Source: Phaeoceros laevis (taxonomy: Eukaryota > Anthocerotophyta > Anthocerotopsida > Notothyladales). Taken from it: 27,580 nucleotides of DNA. Within the stretch, counting starts at the first letter, position 1. Each line of letters begins with the position of its first letter. Below are positions 9,900-21,904 of this stretch, piece after piece. Below the pieces are notes generated by a model. It was not told the origin of the DNA and searched no databases. It saw only the letters and a list, made by a program, of their open reading frames with translations. The position numbers were made by a program, and so were the translations under genes. The stretch lies in the NCBI GenBank assembly GCA_049999765.1, contig JBNGIQ010007704.1, positions 1-27,580 on the forward strand, written 5' to 3'.

Positions 9900-12597
9900 A
9901 TGCCGCCCAAGGGAAAAGGGGGGAAGGATGGAAAGAAGGCGAAGAAAGACCCGATGGCCTTGTTGCTGGAGGAGAACAAAGTCATCAAAGAATCCTTGCT
10001 TGCTAAGGACCTTGAGATTGCTTGCGGTGCACAAAAGATACTCCAGCTAGAGGAAAGATCGATGTACCTCTGCAACGCAAATGAGACTCTACGTGTAGAA
10101 GCCAAGACTGAAATCGATAAACTCCTAGACATTGTTGCGTTCCTCACAAGGTATGTCAACATGTTGCATGCGCAAAATTCGAAGGCGGAGCTGAAAGGAA
10201 CCGACTGTACCAATAGTCGAACTTAAGTCCGGAGACTGATCTGTAAATTGCTTGTGGCAGTGAGAGTAACTCTTGGAAGTCCAAGTCCAATGCATTTGAA
10301 GCAGCTTTGGAGAAGCTGAAGAAAGAGCACGCTGACATGATCGAGTCATACAAGAAACAGATTCATGATATGACCGATGCTCACGAGTTTGCTCTGGCAA
10401 ATCTACAATTGCAGCTTGATGATGCCAATGTGAAATTGCGAGATATGCATGACTTCTCCCAAAGGAGGGCAGCTATTGAAGCAGAAATTGCTGGGTATAT
10501 CCTTACTGCGCCTCACTGTTCGGCAGAAGTCTTACGTGTTTAGAGAATTTGGCCTGGGGCAATTTGTACTTTTTATTTTCGCATGAACTAGCTCTTGACA
10601 ATTCGTCATTGAGGCAGCTTGAAGGAGCAGCTCGAGAGGGAAAAGAAGGAGCACCAGGAAGCAATTAGGGATGTTGAACGCAATGCTGTACAGGAAAAGG
10701 AGAGACTGAAGAAGGAGATGGCTCAGAAAATTGCAGAGACCAAGGAGGTGATGGAGAAACTGAATGATGCCCGGTTGCATGCGGTTAGTGTCCCATCTAC
10801 CGAAATTTTCAGCTTAATCAGGTTTAAGTAGCTGTACTTCTGGGTTTGGTGGCACAACAATGGAGCAATTGGCACAGCTTGATGACGGGTACTGCGTGGA
10901 GTGGCGATCTTGGCCTGAAAGACTGCATGATTTTGTTGCAGAAAACCAAGAAGGCCATCGCCGAAAACGAACACATGACAAAAGAACTCGCATATCAAAC
11001 CAGACAGACGGAGCTGCTCTTGCAAAAGAATGAGAGGATCGTGCAGGAAAATATCGAACTGCACAGAACAGTGCAGTTAGCGAAAGAGGTGAAATATATC
11101 TTTTTTTTGTGTAAACGACGCGTTCCTTATAGGTGAAGTATATCTCTCTGGTCCGGCAAATGTTCTTGGAGGTTGTATATGACATCCACTTTACTTCTGT
11201 ACTGTTTTATGCGTAGATTGAGGATGACTTGGCAAGAAGAAATCACATGTATCAGAAGACAATGCGAATATTGGTTTTTAAGCTTCGAGGTAGGCATGCT
11301 GCAACCAAGGACTGAGAGCAAGCAACCATATGTGCGAGATATACAGGAAAATCCAGCAGGGAGTGGGTATGCGTTTCTATTGAAAAATGTGGTGCTTTTA
11401 ACAGCTGTACAGACTTCCGAGGAACAATTAAAAAGAATCCTGTATGACAATGACATGATTAGAGCTGAAGCAGGGAGAGAAGAGCAAGAGGTTTATTTAC
11501 AGTTGTATCTACAGTTGTGGTTGAACCCATAACTTGCTCTAGGCATCTCTGCCAACTGTCAGAAATTTGGCCTTGAACCTCCTGATTTGTTGATTTGGCG
11601 GGACTTTGCAGCATATGGATATGAAGCTCAGGGAACTGCTGTCACAAAATGCAAAGTATGCATCAAATGTTGGAGAGGAAGCCATGAAATTTCTGTATGC
11701 ATGTTTGGAAGATATTGAGTTTGAGAGGCTTGTCAAAACACCTGAGGATGGCTTGGATCACAGAGGGGCGTAAGTGAATCACACGTCATCCCAATGACTA
11801 CCAGAGATCCATGAGTTGTCTCTTCTTGGTACCTGTCTAACCAATTCGTTCCGTTTTGCAGCCCTGCTGTGATCTTGGGACCAGCGATTGAGGACCCCTT
11901 ACTTTCAATTGGGGTTCCAGTTGGTAGGCTGGATCAGCTTACGCTGCAACAACGCCACAACTTTCTGCAGTATGGAACTGTCAGCAACTTGTACATCCAT
12001 AGCTGCCTCTGTGTACCATGTCTCTCATACGTTACAAACATGTGGACGACAGGAACCTCCTTCGCACAGCAATTTCCATTCGAGCTGTAACCGAAGATTT
12101 GGCGAAAGTTGAGACCTACCAGATACTCACTCCAGGTTGGTTTTGCCTTTTGTTTGGCATCTAAACTTCGACTTGTCTCCAGTATGGCTGGAGAAAGCGT
12201 GTCTGGTCCAGCCTAAGACTGATGCCGAACTTCCATCCATACAGCTGGGTCTAGGGGTGCAGATATTCCCAGTGTTACCGTTACGGATATTCTGGACCTT
12301 CCATTTGAGAAGCTGAACTTAGATGAGCCCATTAGAACTGGTAGCAAAAATTTGAATCCAGTCCAAGCAGGTGTGCAAGTGGTGGAGATGGTAAGTGTTC
12401 AAACTCGAGATAAGTGTGGTTGTCGTTAAAGGGGTCAGTGGCTTTGTAAGGCCGGGATTGACACATGTTTTTGGTTTTCACAGGAGCTCGAACCCTTGAC
12501 TGTGCAACTTGTGCCTGAGCATCTGCAGTTCGAGGCTGTTAAACCTCTTGACATTGCTGCGCTGAAAGCAAAACCTACTGCCAAAGACAATCGGTAG
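9900..12597 (+). CDS. CFAP157/BBOF1-like (DUF4515-type) ciliary coiled-coil protein
   Basis: Eleven exons (9900-10150, 10261-10494, 10618-10783, 10942-11088, 11217-11289, 11405-11490, 11612-11769, 11862-11969, 12053-12135, 12245-12390, 12484-12597) join to 1566 nt, 521 residues. It starts with a Lys/Gly-rich tail (MPPKGKGGKDGKKAKK) like those of BBOF1 and CFAP157, then almost continuous coiled coil to about residue 330. The segment around KERLKKEMAQKI and KTKKAIAENEHMTKEL parallels human CFAP157 (DRLRKEIIQRV, then TTKRAIKEN), and 520 residues is also CFAP157's length. These proteins act at basal bodies or axonemes of motile cilia; in a plant this would be the sperm flagellum. The C-terminal third is globular-looking and less recognisable. 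The exon 8/9 junction (donor CA|GTATGG, acceptor GACGACAG) is the least certain. Expression in antheridia would be expected but cannot be seen here. Confidence 0.8.
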
Positions 12598-13172
12598 TGA
12601 TCACGTATTGCAAACTACTTGTGAATCTGGCCTTGTACCTAGGAGGCTCGAGTCTTTTGCTTAATGAAGGGCATGGTCATCTGTAGTTTATTTGGGTAAA
12701 GCAGATCTCGCTAGGAAGGCGACGTTCCTAGGGCGGGCAGAGTCAGCGTACTCCACAACCGGAGACCGAAGAGATGGCAGTCGCATCCCGAAGCACCTTG
12801 TTACTGACTACTTTGCCACTTCATGCTAAAATTTTGGGAAAAAATGGTTCAAATTTACATGTTAAGTGGAGCTCCACTTCAGTGGACGCTGAGGATGAGT
12901 AAAGTACAATGGTCCTGTGCACTACAGTGTCACTAAGTAGGTTGGGGATTATCCCCGCCAATTCCAAGAGATACCATGTCAAGTGTACAATGATTGACGC
13001 ACGAAGTTAAAGGTGCCTGGCACCACAAAATTGGCTGGCGAGCGTCAGAAGTCATGTCGTCCTTACTGCTTTTACCTGCGGAAAGCAAGGCGGAATTAGC
13101 ATCTAACAAACAAAGAAACGCTTCTCGCACCATATGCTTGGTACGTAATTAAGTACAGGAGCAACGCAGAAA
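12598..13172. other. convergent 3' intergenic region
   Basis: This 575-bp spacer lies between the stop codons of two converging genes and should hold both 3'UTRs. A minus-strand open frame at 12933-13133 overlaps a possible extra 3' exon of the long coiled-coil gene: an acceptor at TTTCCGCAG near 13085 could pair with a donor ATA|GTGAGG near 13182, giving a slightly different C-terminus. Nothing else is recognisable. Confidence 0.5.
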
Positions 13173-16100
13173 TCATAACCTCACTATTGTTGTAGGGCTC
13201 CCTGAAATGCCTCTGCTAGCGGCCATGGATTCCAGATGAACAACCTGAAAATGGGAGAAAAGTGGAATGGTCAGCTTTTCTCGGCACAAAGTGGCGTTAA
13301 CGACGCTAGGGGATGAGGATGTGCATCATAGTACATACACGTCGCTGCAATTCATCGACCTTCAGATCGCTCTCCTTTTTCTGCTCCAATACACGTGCTA
13401 GTGCTGTTTCCAACCACCTATTTTCTGCTTCAACCTGTGTAGAGGAGTAGCACTTTCAGGATCTCAAAGTGTTATTATCAAACTATGAGGTGAGAGAATG
13501 TATCACTGCTGGGCGTACCTGTTCAACTGCGAGACCCCGCTGTCTCTCCATCTCGAGCTGCTGCCGCACCGAAGCTTGTTCCTGCACAAGGAGAATCGAA
13601 ACGGCAGAATTTTCACGGTTCCTTCTTGACGATAGCACAGACCATACAAGCACAACCTATGCACTTTTCGCGTACCTTCCGCACACGGTCCAACCATCCT
13701 GCATCCACAAGCCATTTTTGTTGTCGCCTCCGGGGTGGAGCTGATGAGTTTAAAGCAAGCGCCATCCTATCTTGTTCAAACATCCAACTGTCGTCCACAT
13801 TTCCCTGCCTCGGCAGCCACGTGTTGCTGGCACTCGTGACACTGGAGATAACAACATTCCAGAAATGAGTGTTTAGCAAGAAAAAACTTAGCGACCAGTT
13901 ATGTCGACGACAGCCAGGCTGGGCCATAAATCGAGAGGGACCTGCTAGCATCCATGTCCATAGACCTCCCAAATTGCTCACTAGGACCTGCCATCCAGTC
14001 TTGTTGAGAAGAGAGGCCACTGTTTGTTAGCAGCATGGGCTTTTCGGATGGCCTTGATACATATATCCCCATGTTCAGTGAGGCCCTTGCCCGTTTCCGA
14101 AAATTGTCAAAACCGCCATCAAGCCTTGAATGAGACACAAGGCCTTTGTCCGGGTATGGTGATGGAAATTGCTGACGACCTTTACCATCGGGCATTGCAA
14201 TGTCCTTCTCCATCTGCAGCAGGGCAGCATCAACGTCTGCATGCCGTGCTGCCCTTTCCCTCTCTAGATTTATCACTGCTGCTTCGGCAGCCTTGCACAT
14301 GTTCTCTGACTCTTCAAGTTTCAACTTCAATGCTCGAACAAAGGAATCTACCTCTTCCAGGTGAGAGGCATGGACTTGCACCATCTCGCTATTCCTCATC
14401 ACGCTTGAAAAATCAGGTAAGTTTTCTGTTTTACCATGCTTCAATGACCATTGCAGCTCCTTCACTGCACCTTGAAGAGCTGCAATAACGGCGCCAGACT
14501 CTTCTCTTTGCGCTTCAAGCAATTTCATAAGTTCCTCGTTCTGTTTCACAGCCCTTAGTCTGTCCCCTTCTCTTATCTGGTCCTGTAGTTTTGCAGCCTC
14601 CTGCTGTTCCTTCGCCCAGGTTTTCTCCCTTTGTTCTAATTCGGCTTCTCTCTCCACCCTAGCTTGAACAAGGGCACTTTCCTTTGCACCCAATTCCTCA
14701 CGCAGACTTTGGATTGCAAGCATGGCATCAGATATCTGCTTATCAAAGTCAGCAACTCTCTCCACAGCAACCTCCCATTCCATTGCTCGCTTGTCGACAT
14801 TAGCTCTATTTTCACTGTAATCCAACCAAAGAGTCTCTAGGTCAGGCTTCATAAGACCTGCCATCACCTCTGTCCCCCTCCTCTTCTCATAATCCTCATG
14901 CTTCTGAACAGCTTCACGGAGCTCTAAAATTTCGCTCCTGAGCTCACTCACGGTTTGTTGGTACTCCACCTGGTCTCTATGCCTGCACTCAAACAGTTCG
15001 GACTTCTCATTCATGAGGTTAGATATGGCCTTTGCCATCTTCCGCTCCTCTTCTTTGGCAATTTCTGTCCAGGTTGCCTTCTGAAATGCCAGCTGTTCTT
15101 CTTTCTGCTTTACCTCCTCTTCAAACAGTCTGAATGCCTTGTTCTTTTGGTCCAGCTCTACACGCAACGCCTCTAGTTGCTGATTTGAGGCAGTCATCTT
15201 TGACAGTGCTTCTTCTCTCTGCCTTGCTTCCTCCCTCAGTCTCTTCTGCAAAGTTAGATTCAATTCCATCTCTTGCTCCTTACGTTTCCTCTCTCTCTCT
15301 ACTTCCCTGCTTAAAAGCCGCACCTCCTCCTTGAACTGTTGTTCTCCAAGTTCCAATTCGTGCTCTCCAAAATCCAGCTGTGACTCTAGCTTCTTGATTT
15401 CAGACACCTTCATGTTTATGGCCTCTTCCATCTGCTTTCTTTCAGCTTCAATAAGTAGCTCCTTGGCCTCCATTTCTGCCTTTAAGATTTCCACTGTAGA
15501 TTGAGTTTCACAAACCTTCTGTTCCAACTCATGTCTGTCTTGCTTCAACTGTTCGGTTCCAGACTTCATTTCCAATCTTTCCTTCTCCAATCTTTCTTCC
15601 TTCATGCGCACCTCCCTAGTCATCCTTCTGATCTCCGCTTCCATTTCAATTGCAAGCCTTTCTACATCAATGAAGTTCTGAGACGAATTGTCATCTTGCC
15701 TCTTGGGTGCAGCTGAGCTAACTTCACTGCTGTTGCAAGACTCTTCATTGTCCTCCAACCAAGGGCTTCCTCTCCTAGGATACTCTCTTTGAAAACCTTT
15801 CCGAGTCGTCACCATCTGCTGTTTCATGTCCCCCATTCGCTGCTTGTTTGCTTCAAGAGTCTCAGCGAGCCTTTGTTGTTCTTCCTTCATGGAAGCCAGT
15901 TCTGCCTCTCTCTCCTGCAAAAGAGAAGACCATTTCTCTACCTGCGCTTCAACCCAGTGTTCCCTTTCCCTGACCATAGCTTCCCACCCCTGCTTTTCAT
16001 TCACCCATTTCTTCTTCCATAATTCCATTTCCTGCTCCCACTTCTTTCTTTCCTGAGTGATTGCGGTTTCCATCTTTGCTCGTTGAAGCTCAAGTTCCTC

Positions 16101-17843
16101 TGACTTGGCTTCCAGATTGCTTAATTTTGCGATCAATACCTTCTCCTTTTCCAACCACAACCCTTCGAGCTCTTTTTCTCTTTCTCTTGCCTTCTGCACT
16201 AGTTTACTCAACCTCTCCTCCAGATCATCCCGCTCCGCTTCAACCCGATCACGATCAGCTTTCAAATGTGTGAGATGGGCAGCTACAGAGCCATTCAGTT
16301 CTCTGTCTCCATCAGGACTAATGTTCACTCCCACATATCCTTCATCCGTTTTTGCATCAGGATCTTCAAGTAGCACTTGAAGGCTACTCAGGATATCCCA
16401 GTTTCCATCCAGTGATGAGGCTGACTGGAGCACAGTGCTGACTGTTCCTTTGACTTTCACTATGAAGCCCTCCAACCTTCTGATCTTCTCTGTGGTTAAA
16501 AGCTGTCGCTTAGTCTCTCCCCTCCAAATGTCCATGGTCCTATCCATCTCAAGCCGAGATTCTTTTCGGCGTTCTCTTTCCGATAGCATTGCTTTTTCAC
16601 TTTCTCTGAGGCCACCTGAGAGCCTAGTGACCTCCTTCTCAAGAGCAAGCATGCGGCATTCATTCTGCTTGTCTTTTTCTCGCCACCGCCGACGTTCATG
16701 ATGAAAACGCTCTTCAGACTCTTGCTTTGCATTTGTTACATCCTCAAGAGACTTTCGTTCTTTCTCCGTTCTGTCATCTGCATCCTTGAGCAGCTCCTCA
16801 AAGGCCATGAAAAGATCCTTGCTTGGGCTGTTTACTTGTTTCTGCAACTCGTCATCTGAGGTAGACTGTACTAGATCCAGTGCCCGACAGCTGTTTCTCG
16901 TAAAGTCCTTGCTTCGAGTCAAATCCTCATCTCCCTCTCGCAGCTCCACCAGCATTCCTCGAATCACTTCATCCATCTCTTCCTGTTTCTTCTGGAGAGC
17001 ATATTCCTTCTCAGCCTGTGTAATGCTAAGCTCCTCTTCTAACCTCCTCACTCTGCTTTTCAGCAACATGATCTGTTCTTCAAATTGCACTTCCCTTCTT
17101 TCAATTTCCCACTCCCTTTCCTGTCTCTGCATTTCCATGACCTCCTCATCGGCCTTCATACGAAGCAGCAATTCCTCCATTGCTGCCTCTAGCTCGACTT
17201 CCTCTTCTACTTTCTCCACAATGTGCTCCATTCTTTCCATGCTTAGTCTCCTCTCAACTGCTTTTTCCCTTTCCGCGAGAATTTTGAGTTGCTCACAAAG
17301 TAATCGAGAAAGCTTGATTTCCTGTTTTCCTGCTCCCCATGACTGGCCAAGAAAATCAGTGTAATGAGCAGAACTCCCCAGGTCATTGTTGCCCCAACCA
17401 GGTTCCAGCACATCAGGTTTTTCCTTCCTGTCTGCGAGTGCCTCAACCAACTCCCCTTTCAATTTTTGGAAATGTTGCGTTAGGGCCTTTGCCTTCACCA
17501 GGTCGACATCTTCCTTCAAAGAATATCGAGAAACAAGTTCACCAGAATATTTCTTGGCTGACATGTCGCCCCACAATTCGAGCACATCATAATCTTTCTC
17601 TTTTTGCTCTGAAAGGTTGGCGTCAGTATAGTTACAAATAGTGCTGGGAGTGTCTCCGCCCCTTGATCGCCCTTCAGAAAATCCTGTCACAAGCTGGGTC
17701 AAGCTAGCTGTGCTGCTGGTGGAAGGGCTCGAGTCTCGACAAATGTTTTCCCCCAGGCAGTCAGGTGAACTAACAACCCTGTGATCTTCTATGCCAGTTC
17801 TACTGTTCTCCACTAATACTTTGACCTGTCCGCCAGTACTCAT
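13173..17843 (-). CDS. very long coiled-coil protein, function unknown
   Basis: Five exons (17843-13909, 13841-13676, 13581-13519, 13434-13339, 13244-13173) give 4332 nt, 1443 residues. The first exon alone carries about 1311 codons with no stop. Residues 1-190 are Ser/Thr/Asp-rich and probably disordered. From about 195 to 1240 the protein is dominated by Glu, Lys, Arg, Leu and Gln heptads, predicted as long coiled coil with breaks near 450-510 and 700-735. A linker with GPSEQFGRSMDMD precedes a small C-terminal region with KWLVDAGWLDRVRK and a final short coiled coil (VEAENRWLETALARVLEQ). No motor head, kinase, membrane anchor or known domain is visible. The C-terminal exons are supported by good splice sites and continuous frame: the exon-1 frame would otherwise stop 10 bp beyond the donor. 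The first donor could be at 13909 or 13912. It could be cytoskeletal, centrosomal or nuclear-lamina-like; I cannot assign it. Confidence 0.78.
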
Positions 17844-20252
17844 TGCAGTGTAGATGCAAGTATGAGAGACCGTCCCTCCTTTGAGATAATCACAAAAAAC
17901 CGACAGTCTGACCTCAGTTGAGACTTCCCATGACTTGTTTCTTCACATTCCTGTGACCCGCGGGAGACGAGCTTAGGCCTGGGATTAGTTCCTAAAACAT
18001 CTGACTTACTTCTTCATTAGGCAGACGTACTGTGAACGAAACGACAGACTACAAGACTCTATGCCTCAAAAGTGCACTCCACCTTTGTATCACTTTGCTG
18101 GTTTCTCGGGATTGCCTTTTCTGGACTGGCTACCGTTAGAGACGAAGTGGAGGCCGGTCTTTGCTTCTGCAGGACAGAATCACATGTTGCTGAGCAAGAA
18201 TTAGTAGCCATACATGCAAGAACCACCCATCAAAACGGGCTAACAGACCCAAACTTCCTCAAATATCCAAGGACCTCAGACAGGCCTTATCCAGCATATA
18301 AATTTTAAGACATATTCCGAGCAATAGAAGCAAACCTCAGATGCATTGTTTTGATGAGAGTTGTTGGTCCAGTCAACGAACAGGGAAATCGGAGTTCTTT
18401 TTTGCCAAACAACCAACATCACGTTTTAGCTGCAAATGAAGTAATAAAAGCAAGGCTGATTAACAATAGTGATCCCCGCAGGTTTCCATCACGCAATCAC
18501 GGAACCTACCTGCACCCAAGTTTTCGGCATCACCAGACGCTGGCATGTCAGCGATCAAGTTGACACACTCGCCATACTATTCCTGCAATGCCACAAAACA
18601 TGTCAGTCAGCAGGATCATGTCACCGAAGAACGGTCCCATTGCGCTCCAACTCCCAACCAACATTTCTACAATATGCTTTCCCAGTCCTACATTTGAGGC
18701 AGGAGAAAATTGCACAAATCCGTAAGCAATACTACGGACAAGAACCACTGCCATCTTGTTTGAAGGTTGAGAGCAAGGTTATTGTCCTCACGTGGCCTAA
18801 CTGACTCAGGCATTGAGAAACACAGGGAAGCCTCAAACTGAGCTCCAGGCGCATCTGAACTACCTCGCCAGCAGTCCAAGTCTTGCTTTCCACTCGCTCA
18901 GCAAGATGCTGAGCTCTAGTCCAAGCGCTGTAGACCTTAATATCACGGTAGCAGCAGGGGACAGACACTCCACGGCCGGGACCCGAGCTGAACGTACGAA
19001 GGAGTGGACCAACGCAGCAAATTGCCAAGCTTTCCAAGATTCTCCTCTCAGCTGAGCTGCGGAGCTCCAAAACCCGACCCTCAAGACGGGATATGCTCCT
19101 TCAATTACACCAAATGGCCAGCTTGTGAAGCTCCCATGCAGCTGGTCTGCCTCAGACCCCTCCCGCGCATGAAGTCGCTGCAATGTACGGCCCGACCTTG
19201 AGCAGGCCCGCGGCGCGGGACTCGTGACTGCTGCCAGCTGCTCAGGCAACCAAGCCTCCGCATTCTCTCTTCGAAGGTTTTGGCGCCAGGAGCAGAGAGG
19301 GGCTCTAGAGCTCTGATTCCCAGGCGGGACAGGCGCCAGTTCCTTGCAGTTCCCAAAGTAGTCCCGTCCGCTAGACGCGTGGCTTGGGTACGGCTTGCCC
19401 TGGCGCCAGGGCCCTGGTTTCTCGAAGTTCAAACGCACCATAAAGATATCTTTATCCCCTTCGGCCTCTTCGGAGGGCCTGCTTCCACGGTTCCGCCTTT
19501 GGCACCAGAGACCGTTTTGGGTTGCCATTTTCGGGAATAAGGCGACTGCATTTATTCCCGCGAGACGTTTGTAATACGTCTTCCAAGTTCCCACCGGCCT
19601 GGACTCTGGAGGCCCTGGATGCGTCAGAGTAGGGATCTGTAATTGTGTACCGACATGATTAAATTCGACCGGGCTCCAGAGAAAACTCAGATCAAAACGA
19701 TGCACTAAGTGGCAGCCCGTGTCACGCCCTTTCTCAGGTTTCCTGGCTGTGTCTGACTCGGAGATGGACGGGGAAGTAAATGATTCACAAAGTTTGACGT
19801 CACCTTTAGCCTGGTTTCTCTGCTAGTATCGCATGTGCCTTTTTATTGCACCATCCCTTCTGTACAGAACAACCATCTTGTGATGGCATTTGCAATCTCT
19901 TTATCCAGAGCATTGGTAGTAGGACGCCTGCTCAGTGAAAGTAGCTGGCATCGCTTGTTGAATGCAATGGTGTGCAACAAAACTGCAGGGAATGGCATGA
20001 GATGGTATCATCAACCTCACGTACTTACAAAGCCCAAAATGAGAAGAAGCAGCAGCGGAGACGAGATTTTGTCGCATTACCTGGTAGTACCAAGTGACTT
20101 CACATATGGGTAGCCGAGACGGGCTTTGTAGACAGCAAAACTTCAAAGGTGAAGAATGCTCATGAGGAGGTGACTGTACACATCGGAAACTTTCTTCTGG
20201 TGCAGTCCCGGGCTTTGAACCCAAAGGAGGTAGAAGGTGCCTTGCCGTCATC
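17844..20252. other. 2.4-kb region without a supported gene
   Basis: The left end should hold the 5'UTR and promoter of the coiled-coil gene, the right end the 3'UTR of the PPR gene. About 19000-19530 is GC-rich and open in several frames. The longest is a minus-strand frame of 281 codons (18860-19705) that begins at GTG, has an amino-acid make-up without domain or repeat, and overlaps equally open frames on the other strand. It could be an upstream non-coding exon, an unrecognised lineage-specific gene, or chance. Two perfect 14-bp palindromes lie at 19398-19411 (centre GGCGCC) and 19441-19454 (centre GATATC). Confidence 0.5.
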
Positions 20253-21782
20253 TTACTTGTCCCTTGTCTTTGATGATGGGAAGCTAGAGATGGCATAGAC
20301 TTCAAGCAGATCAAGAACGATGTCTTCATTCGGCTGAACTCGTGCATCGCTCATCCAATCCAACAGTCTGTTCATGTTGTCCATTTGACCTGCTTTCCCA
20401 TATGCTTTCAGCACAGTGCCATAGTAACTCGCATCTGGATAGAGACCCAGTCGCGGTGCAACCCTGAGCAGCCTTTCTGCTCGGTCACAGCAACCTCTCT
20501 GGCAGAATGTTTGCAGCATGACTGTGAAGGTGGAAGGCATGAGCTTCACACCTGCATGTGCTATCTCAACCAAGCAACCCTCCATCTTGTCGAGGCAACC
20601 CTGCTGGCCGTAGGCTCTTATCCTGATCTCGAAAGTCACAAAAGTTGGAGTGACGCCCACTTCCTGCATACTGCCAAACAAAGCATCCATCTTGTCCAGC
20701 AGGCCAGCTTTCCCGTAAGAGCTGAGCATGGGATGAAAAGTCTTCAAATCTGGTGACACATGAACCTGCTGCATTCGACGGTACACTCGTTCCATCTTGC
20801 TCAAGTCTCCGTTCTTTCCGTAGACGTCCACCAGGATGTTGTAAGTGATCACATCCGGTTTGAGGTACTCTGCTTGCAGTACTGGGAAAACTTTCTCCAT
20901 CTCCTCTACAAACCCTGCCCTGCCATATGCATCAAGGAGCCCATTGAAAGTGTAGAGATCTGGCACCAACCCGTCCTTGCGGAGCTCCATAAAAAGGCGA
21001 TTCACTACACCAACCTCGCCAGCAAGCCCACACGCTCTGATCAAAGTGTTGTAGGTCACAATATTGGGCTGGGCATCTCGCCTACCTCGCATGTCTTTCC
21101 AAAACCTGAGCCCCTTCTCCCATCCCCTCGGATTCTTACTGTTCCTCACCTGCACGATGTGAAAGAGAGGAAGCTGTCAGTCAGCTACAGCCTTCAGGAA
21201 CTGTCTGGTAGCCCATTTCTGCCAATACCGCAGTAAATCAACCTGAGCTAAGATGACGGCGTTGTACGCAGAAGTGTCGGGGTCCAGACCGGTGTGCTTC
21301 ATCTCGACAAACAGCCAGGTTGCAAACTTCACCTTATCGGCTTTCCCCATGATGGAAATGAGCTTGGAGTAGAAAGCAAGGTCATTCCTGTACCATTCCT
21401 GAACCTGAATCCACCGGAACACCTCAAGACAAAGCCGCCACAGCTGCCTCTCTCCCAGAACCTGGAGCACCATAAACCACTCCGGAGCCCGGAGATAGAT
21501 GCCCTTGCTATCCAGCACACGCACGACCACCGCTCTCTCAGCAGTCAAAGCACGGACCACTACCTCAACGGCCTCTTTCTCAAATTGCACCTCTACCATA
21601 GTCGGCTCACCCCGCCTTCTTCTGGCACGTGCCATCAACCCCCTACACCTGCCATGCGTGCAATGCCTAAGGCAAGTGACCCCAATACCGACAGACCGGC
21701 ATCCCCAGGGCACAGGGACCTGCGGAACTGACTCTGAAAAATGCCACCACCAGGACGGGATGGTGCGGATTGCCGCTGCCAT
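20253..21782 (-). CDS. P-class pentatricopeptide repeat protein, PPR5/EMB2453-like
   Basis: Two exons (21782-21243 and 21149-20253) joined at a phase-0 intron give 478 residues. After a basic N-terminal region that could be a plastid transit peptide come VFRWIQVQEWYRND and YSKLISIMGKADK, then at least eight tandem 35-residue PPR motifs (for example VTYNTLIRACGLAGE, YTFNGLLDAYGRAG, ITYNILVDVYGKNG) to near the C-terminus. There is no E, DYW or SMR domain, so it is P-class. The order and wording of motifs closely parallel Arabidopsis At4g39620 (EMB2453), the counterpart of maize PPR5, which binds the chloroplast trnG-UCC precursor and protects its group II intron. A plastid RNA-binding role is inferred from this similarity. 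It is divergently arranged with the DnaJ-like zinc-finger gene. Confidence 0.88.
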
Positions 21783-21904
21783 GAAGGGTCTCAGATCTCA
21801 CACGAAACCCTTGCCATCACCCTTCCTCCAGTTGGTGAAATTTGTTCGTTTGCTCCGGAACTCTGCTTACCTGGAGCCAATGAAGAGAAGGCAGTAAGGA
21901 AGAC
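21783..21904. promoter_or_regulatory. compact divergent promoter region (PPR gene / DnaJ-zinc-finger gene)
   Basis: Only 122 bp separate the two outward-facing start codons. Both transcripts must start here or inside the opposing gene, so the two genes very likely share regulatory DNA, and their 5'UTRs must be very short or overlap. No TATA box is evident. Inferred from geometry. Confidence 0.55.

Noticed and set aside
14024-17364. Several plus-strand open frames rich in Ser, Leu and Phe opposite the long coiled-coil gene
   Set aside because: They are the antisense shadow of Glu/Lys/Leu-rich codons in a 3.9-kb exon; no start context, domain or splice support.
21294-21897. Plus-strand open frames (up to 145 codons) across the PPR exon
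   Set aside because: Antisense shadows of a gene with clear PPR repeats.
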